Assembly: GCA_015039365.1 (NCBI GenBank)
Contig: WION01000557.1
Coordinates: 1 to 34,038 of the forward strand
Source of the DNA: Amanita rubescens
Taxonomy: Eukaryota > Basidiomycota > Agaricomycetes > Agaricales > Amanitaceae
Direction of reading: 5' to 3'
DNA length: 34,038 nucleotides
Shown: piece after piece, positions 28,897 to 34,038 of the stretch
Numbering within the stretch: position 1 is the first letter of the stretch
Layout: every line of letters begins with the position of its first letter
Program-made: the position numbers and the translations under genes
The notes under the pieces: generated by a model
Told to the model about the DNA's origin: nothing
Seen by the model: the letters and a program-made list of their open reading frames with translations, nothing else
The model's database searches: none

Positions 28897-30555
28897 ATGA
28901 GAATCTGCGTCTTGCAATCCGCCTACCCCGACCAACATGAACTTGCCGAGCATGATTCCGGCGCAGATCCGTCCAGATTTACAGAACAGCATACATTCGA
29001 GCACCGATGGATTTGCAAAGACAATGCCAAAGAACAGATCGATGCCGCCATCTCCGAAAAATTCGACTTCTATTTCAACTTCATGTGGGGGCAACTCGAG
29101 GATGAGGTTGCAGGCATCGAGGCCATCGAATACTTCGAGAGCTTTGGGTTGCTATCCATCGGCCAGCGCAGCGAGCTCCTGAAGCGATCCAAAAACGATT
29201 TCTACCGGAATGCCCGAACTCTAGGGGCCCCTCGCGTTCCAGGCACTTCTAATTATCCCTTCTTCGTCAAACCATCCCAGAGCTGCGCCAGCCAGTTTAT
29301 CTCCGACAAATCACTCTGTCGCAGTCGTGACGAGCTTCTCGAATCCCTCAAAGATCTCAACCAGGCTCTGGAACCTGGCCGCAAGATTGCTGGCCGCTCA
29401 GGTCAGCCTGTGTCCACATCGACTGTGGTGGACGGCATCGCCATCCCCGATGATATCGTTGTCCAGGAATTCGTCCAAGGATGGGACCATTCCGTCGTTG
29501 TCATCGAGATCGGCGACTGCCCCGTTGCTTTGACTCCCAATCGATATGTCTACCCCAAAGATTTCGTCCCGTATGATGACTTCCTGCGATTCGACATCAA
29601 ATTTCACGACGAAACCAATATTAAACTCCTCAATCGGAAGGAAGAGCCGGAGCTTTTTACGAAGCTCCAAGAGATGGCTTTGCAGGCATGGAACGCGAAT
29701 CAGATGGCCGGACAAAGCTGGGCCAACGTCGATTTCAGGGTGCAGGCCAATGGCGAGCCCATCGTTCTTGAAGTGAACCCCATGCCGGCCGTCTTCCTCG
29801 CCGATGAGAAGTGGGAGGATACCGCCATCCGTGAATCTTTCCCAGGAGGCCACCGGGCGCTCATCAATATCTTGATCGCCAGCCATTTAATCCGACAGAA
29901 AGTCGAAGAGCACCGCCAGTCCTGCATTGCGGACATATTTACCAGGTACAGCAGCACATACGACGAGGATCTTGAACGCTTCACGGTATCTTCCATCTAT
30001 GAGAGAATAGTCTCATCATTGGACTTCTCTGGGTCCATTCTTGAGCTGGGCCCTGGAACAGGCGCGCTTGGTCGTCTTCTGGAAAAGAAAATATCTTCCA
30101 ACGAGACCACTCTGACAGGCATCGAGCTATCCAAGGGTATGATTGAGAAGTGCCAGGAAACAGGGTTATACAAGGAAGTCTACCATGGGTCAATTCAGAC
30201 GATATTACCATCAGTCGGTCCATTCGACCATATCGTCAGCTTCATGACACTATATTACGTGTCGCCGGAGGATTTCTCGCTGATCATGACGAGGTCGTTC
30301 CAGCTAGCACGGAAGTCCATTGCGGTGACAATTGACGAGATCCCAGATGTGTATAACGAGTGGTTGAGGGAGAGGGACGATTCGAATATGATAGGGCGTA
30401 ACCATAAGGCCGAGATGGAGAAGGCATTTTGCAACCCCCCTCCCGCAGGATGGAAACTGTCACAGACGTTCCGTGCGCTCGGGTGGACTTCTCCTCGTGC
30501 TAAGTGTGATATCTATGTGACTGCTTACATATTCGAGAGGATAGAGGACGAGTGA
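28897..30555 (+). CDS. ATP-grasp ligase (D-Ala-D-Ala ligase-like) fused to SAM methyltransferase
   Basis: A single 552-residue frame without introns. Residues 1-95 form the pre-ATP-grasp domain (MRICVLQSAYPDQHE, YFNFMWGQLEDEVAGIEAIE). The ATP-grasp fold runs to about 330: FVKPSQSCAS gives the ATP-binding lysine (K125), VVQEFVQGWDH the adenine-side glutamate (E191), and NVDFR with LEVNPMPAVFL the metal ligands D279, E292 and N294. Residues about 345-545 are a class I methyltransferase with motif I ILELGPGTGALG (381-392) and acidic residue E410 in TGIELSKGM. The ligase would join a carboxylate to an amine through an acyl phosphate, and the second domain would methylate the product or a precursor. 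Substrates are unknown. Lack of introns in an intron-rich window hints at a transferred or retroposed origin. An MFS gene is divergent upstream. Confidence 0.85.
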   Translation: MRICVLQSAYPDQHELAEHDSGADPSRFTEQHTFEHRWICKDNAKEQIDAAISEKFDFYFNFMWGQLEDEVAGIEAIEYFESFGLLSIGQRSELLKRSKNDFYRNARTLGAPRVPGTSNYPFFVKPSQSCASQFISDKSLCRSRDELLESLKDLNQALEPGRKIAGRSGQPVSTSTVVDGIAIPDDIVVQEFVQGWDHSVVVIEIGDCPVALTPNRYVYPKDFVPYDDFLRFDIKFHDETNIKLLNRKEEPELFTKLQEMALQAWNANQMAGQSWANVDFRVQANGEPIVLEVNPMPAVFLADEKWEDTAIRESFPGGHRALINILIASHLIRQKVEEHRQSCIADIFTRYSSTYDEDLERFTVSSIYERIVSSLDFSGSILELGPGTGALGRLLEKKISSNETTLTGIELSKGMIEKCQETGLYKEVYHGSIQTILPSVGPFDHIVSFMTLYYVSPEDFSLIMTRSFQLARKSIAVTIDEIPDVYNEWLRERDDSNMIGRNHKAEMEKAFCNPPPAGWKLSQTFRALGWTSPRAKCDIYVTAYIFERIEDE

Positions 30556-30871
30556 GCTATGACCCAAGAACACTTTGTTACACGCTGTTGTATGTAAAAG
30601 AAAGAAGGCATATTGTTCCTTGATTGTGAAGGTCACTAGTAGGCTCGACAGCAAGGTTCATTGCTGAAGGTAGTTGCGGTGCGTGGAGAACGTTAGTTTG
30701 CACGCGCACGTGTTACATGCATGTGAGTGACTGTGAGTCTGACTACTGCGTGCGGCAGATCCGAGGCCGTAAGTTTGATGTAGATAGCTATCAGAATAAA
30801 AAAAAGCAAGAAAGCTTGCTAATAGTAATACTACATGGGCGTTGAATCGTTGAATCGTCCAAACAACTGGA

Positions 30872-30975
30872 GTGATACGCTTACATAACATCGTCAAGCT
30901 CACTCCGGGGGACTGGGTAGGAGTCTGAACCAGACTCCTAATCGGTGTGCTTGACGATGTTATGTAAGCTATCAC
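30872..30975. repeat. Long nested hairpin, 27-bp outer and 10-bp inner stem
   Basis: GCTTACATAACATCGTCAAG plus C (30879-30899) is perfectly complementary to 30949-30969. GTGATA and TATCAC extend the stem with one bulged base. Inside sits a second perfect stem, TAGGAGTCTG with CAGACTCCTA (30918-30940, loop AAC). It lies about 320 bp downstream of the ATP-grasp gene. As RNA it would be a near-perfect foldback. Confidence 0.8.
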
Positions 30976-31017
30976 ACGGCGAAAGGCTCGTCAGTGAGCG
31001 TTACGAATCGTGACAAC

Positions 31018-31058
31018 GACATCGTCAAGCGCACACCGAGGGATTGGGCAGGAGTCTG
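31018..31058. repeat. Third, partial copy of the hairpin arm
   Basis: ACATCGTCAAGCkCAC followed by CCGrGGGAyTGGGyAGGAGTCTG repeats the left half of the hairpin at 30872-30975 in direct orientation, without a returning arm. The copies differ at several bases. Confidence 0.65.
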
Positions 31059-31504
31059 CCAAACAACATGCATTCCCCGCCGATATCTGTCGCTCCTACA
31101 GAGATAGACCCTATAGTCACGATGAAAAGTATAGTCGAGACGCCGAGCCCATCGAGAGGGGTCACGCGCGGTAGGGACAGAATCATTTATAAAATCGGAC
31201 AATGAAGAATAGTTAACTAGTGGCAGGATCGGACAAAGATCTATCAAATTCGGCACGAATCCCTTCAGCAACGGCGCAATCTGTTGATATGCATGCCAAA
31301 ATTGCCGCATCGATAAAGTAAGCATTTTGACCAGTATAGAATAGACCTGACGTTTGGTATTATAACAGAGTCGGAGAAGAGAGTAGGTCGAAGCCACAGC
31401 TTGATGTTAACGTTCTGTGTCCTCATTAATTCCAAGAGTATTGGAGTGCAATAGGATCTGGCATAGGCTTCTACGGTTTTAGCCTTCAAACGTGCCTATA
31501 TGCA

Positions 31505-34038
31505 ATGCATAAAGATATTATTACCGTCTGGAACATCCGAGACCTTAATGAGGTATGTGCAAAAGTACATCTCAACATTCCTTTGGATTCATCGCGTTTC
31601 GATAGTATTTTCTCAGTGATGAATTTTGTCATCGAATGGCTGTCGTTGTTGGCGATCTCAGTCATGGGAATCAAAGGCTCGTCAGTGCAATGTAAGTCGA
31701 CTTGGTACATTGAACAAAGGAACCGCTGATGCTCTCTTTAAGACAAAAAACGGTAGCGATGGGATCGCCTAGTCCACTGAGCAAGTTGACGAGCGCTAAT
31801 TACCCGGATTTGTGAGCATGTACCACTTGTTACCAAGACAGATATCTTGAGCTTTTATACAGACCCGAGCAAATTCATTCCCTCATGGGATACGCAGTGG
31901 ACCTCACGCTTATCCTACAAGCCGTGTTTCAAGTTTCACTTCACGACCGAGCCGAAGGGAAAACAACACAAGACCGCGTATCCGAAATCATCTATGAGTT
32001 TCATTTGTCAGAAAAGAAGAAACTTATTCATGACGCAATTGTCGGCGCCCAGCACCTGGTTGCAAACGATAGCGTGGTAGAACAAATCAAGTCATTAATA
32101 AAGGAAAATGAAGTGCGAAGTTTCTTATTCCGGCGTCAATCGATTGCTAATCGTACAGCTTTGCCGCGCTATAGATGACGGATAGTGATAGCCAACTTGA
32201 CGAAATGAGACCTACCATTCCACTGTTACTTTCGATCCTTAGATTCGAGGTTTGTGCTTTTGGTGCATACCAGGCTATCGCTGACGAGTGCTAGCAAAGT
32301 GCAAACGGCCCGGTGGTGAACAAGGTTATTCTTGGCACTCTGCACAAAGTGCTAGATTTACCCGACTATGGCACTGTTGTCGACGAAATGGTAGATCCTT
32401 TGAACGATGTCGAGACGTTGATCGATTTCATCCTCTACGTTCGTTAACCTTCGATCTACTTGTTTGGCGTTATTGCTTACTACCTGTAGGCGCTTCGCAA
32501 TGACAGCCTTTCAGATTCTGGCATTCCAGATGCCAACCGAAGAGCCGGGAGACTGATGTTCAAACTAATAAACAAGACAGATGTCACGCTAAAATTCCTA
32601 TCTATCACCGACGTTGAGATTCACTCGCATCATGGTATGGGAGAGTTTGCACGGGTGTACAAAGGCGAATACAGAGGACAACAAGTTGCGCTGAAAATGC
32701 TAGACCAAGAGGTTGGCATTACTATTTTTTCGCTTCCCCGCTCCTAGCATTAATGCTCGAATCATTCTGCAAGATTTCACGCAAGAAGGATTTCTGTCGG
32801 CAAGCCCTAGCGTGGCGATTGCTCGTACATAAGTCTATCCTCCCTCTAGTGGGAATCTTTGGAGAGGCACCACAGCAATTCCTTGTATCGCCGTTCATGT
32901 CGAACGGCACGTTAACTCAATGGAGAAAGAACAAGCCGTCATCAGTTATACCTGATGTACATAGGATGGTAAGGTTTTGGCGCTCATCAGAATATACAAA
33001 TAGAATTATTTCTATCTTTTAGATGCTGGAGGTAGCCCGGGGCTTGCAGTATATTCACTCAGAAGGAATTGTACACGGCGATTTGTGTGGAGTGCGTGTT
33101 TTGATATCGTACTTTATCAATACATCTGATTTATTTGTCGTCTACTAGGAGAACGTCCTCCTCGACTCTGATTTCCACTGCCGATATTGCTGGTTTTGGA
33201 ATGGCACGACATTTCGATGCCACCGTTAGTCCATCCGCCCTCCTTTCTTGGCTCTTTTATTTTCCCGCACCCGAGCTGCTTGGTAATTGCGACAAATGTG
33301 GCGAGCCCGACTGCAACGGATGTCGCGAGGATCACGAGACGTCAAAGGCAACGACAACGAAGGCGATAGACGTATGCGCATTCGGCTGCCTTTATTACTT
33401 AGTGAGTACCTCAACCCATCTAGCGTGCTTGATGATAACTCGTGTAGATATTTTTCAATACTTATCCCTTTCAAGGAAAGGACGAGTATCAAGTTCTTCG
33501 ACTGGTCGCAAGAGGAGCACGTCCAGATCGATTGAGCGATCCAATAATCGAAGACGATATATGGGATATCATCCAGAGGTCTTGGCTAAGTAAACCTTCT
33601 GAGCGTCCAACAATCCAGCAAATAGTGAAGTCATTAGTAAACGCGAAAAGGGTAGGCGATGCTCGAGATCTCATCCGGATCCGTTCGGAATCCAGTCCTT
33701 CTGAGCATCTGACAAAGGCGCAAATTATTCCACCATCAGCAGAAACCTACCCTGGCCCACCGCCCGCCGCCACTTCTTCATTACCTGTAATACCCCATTC
33801 GTTTTCGACAACCCCCTCGTCGTCACCTGCAAGTGCAACCGCGACATCGTTGCCGGGGATCTTCCCTTCACTGTTCGCAAGCCTCAATGAGGTACAGTAT
33901 GTAATTTTGAGGCATTAATGCACTGCAACTAATAACAGCTAGTCAACGACACGCGGCGAGTCAACGGTTAACAAGCTTACCCTTGACCTTACATGTAAAT
34001 TGTTGGATCTACCTGAGTATACCATCGCTGCCTCTGAG
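31505..34038 (+). CDS. Protein kinase of fungal type, divergent, cut by window edge
   Basis: Exons: 31505-31552, 31606-31691, 31842-32112, 32175-32249, 32295-32438, 32490-32711, 32774-32968, 33023-33091, 33149-33401, 33448-33891 and 33943 to the edge. The ATG at 31505 is weakly supported. The N-terminal region is helical (MGYAVDLTLILQAVFQVSLH), then NGPVVNKVILGTLHKVLDLP. The kinase domain shows MGEFARVYKGEYRGQQVALK, a catalytic loop VHGDLCGENVLL, GFG in place of DFG (IAGFGMARHF), PAPE and ERPTIQQIV. A one-base frameshift falls near 33180-33186, between HCR and IAGFG. After PAPELL there is a Cys-rich insert CDKCGEPDCNGC. The last exon starts a second VNKLTLDLTCKLLDLPEY module like the N-terminal one. 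Possibly a pseudogene, or a sequencing slip. Confidence 0.75.

Noticed and set aside
30972..31397. 141-codon minus-strand frame
   Set aside because: It starts within the hairpin copy and reads through repeat sequence; no domain is recognised.

Overview
The window looks like nuclear DNA of a mushroom-forming basidiomycete (Agaricomycetes). The signs are many introns of 42-62 nt with CTAAY-type branch points, a KDZ transposase remnant, two F-box genes, an HNH_2-type nuclease gene, a CipC-like gene and a kinase of fungal type. The genus cannot be read from the sequence. I see no rRNA, intact tRNA or CRISPR array.

Layout. 1-1188: broken 3' end of a KDZ transposase. 1346-5752: a locus on the minus strand with a long disordered, internally repetitive ORF (1435-4749) and a smaller ORF (5160-5573). 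The whole locus is packed with short perfect inverted repeats, inside and outside the reading frames. 5805-9298: repeat territory with two GGTC/GACC-rich palindromic elements, two non-autonomous TIR elements that share the terminal word CATCAGGAAA, tandem repeats and a possible tRNA-derived SINE. 9658-12252: an aminoglycoside-phosphotransferase-like gene in two damaged halves, with a four-exon HNH nuclease gene between duplicated copies of its 5' part. 12653-14881: F-box gene. 15465-15775: end of an unknown gene. 16349-16871: CipC-like gene. 17836-19585: second F-box gene. 19702-21940: remains of two housekeeping-type genes (QCR6-like first exon; CCCH zinc-finger array like NAB2). 23366-24451: secreted protein with two beta-sandwich repeats. 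25311-25509: foldback MITE. 26056-27972 and 28897-30555: a divergent pair, an MFS transporter and an intronless ATP-grasp/methyltransferase fusion. 30872-31058: nested long hairpin. 31505-34038: protein kinase gene running off the right edge.

How the genes may work together. The MFS transporter and the ATP-grasp/methyltransferase fusion face away from each other across 0.9 kb and could form a small make-and-export cassette for a modified peptide or amino-acid amide. The HNH gene sits inside the phosphotransferase gene with a direct repeat of about 220 bp on each side, so the insertion appears reversible in principle. The hairpin-rich locus is the least explained part: it has about ten times more long perfect stems than chance predicts, and stems recur at matching places in diverged internal repeats.

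Exon boundaries were placed by eye from splice signals, phase and family resemblance. Family names rest on recalled motifs, not on searches.
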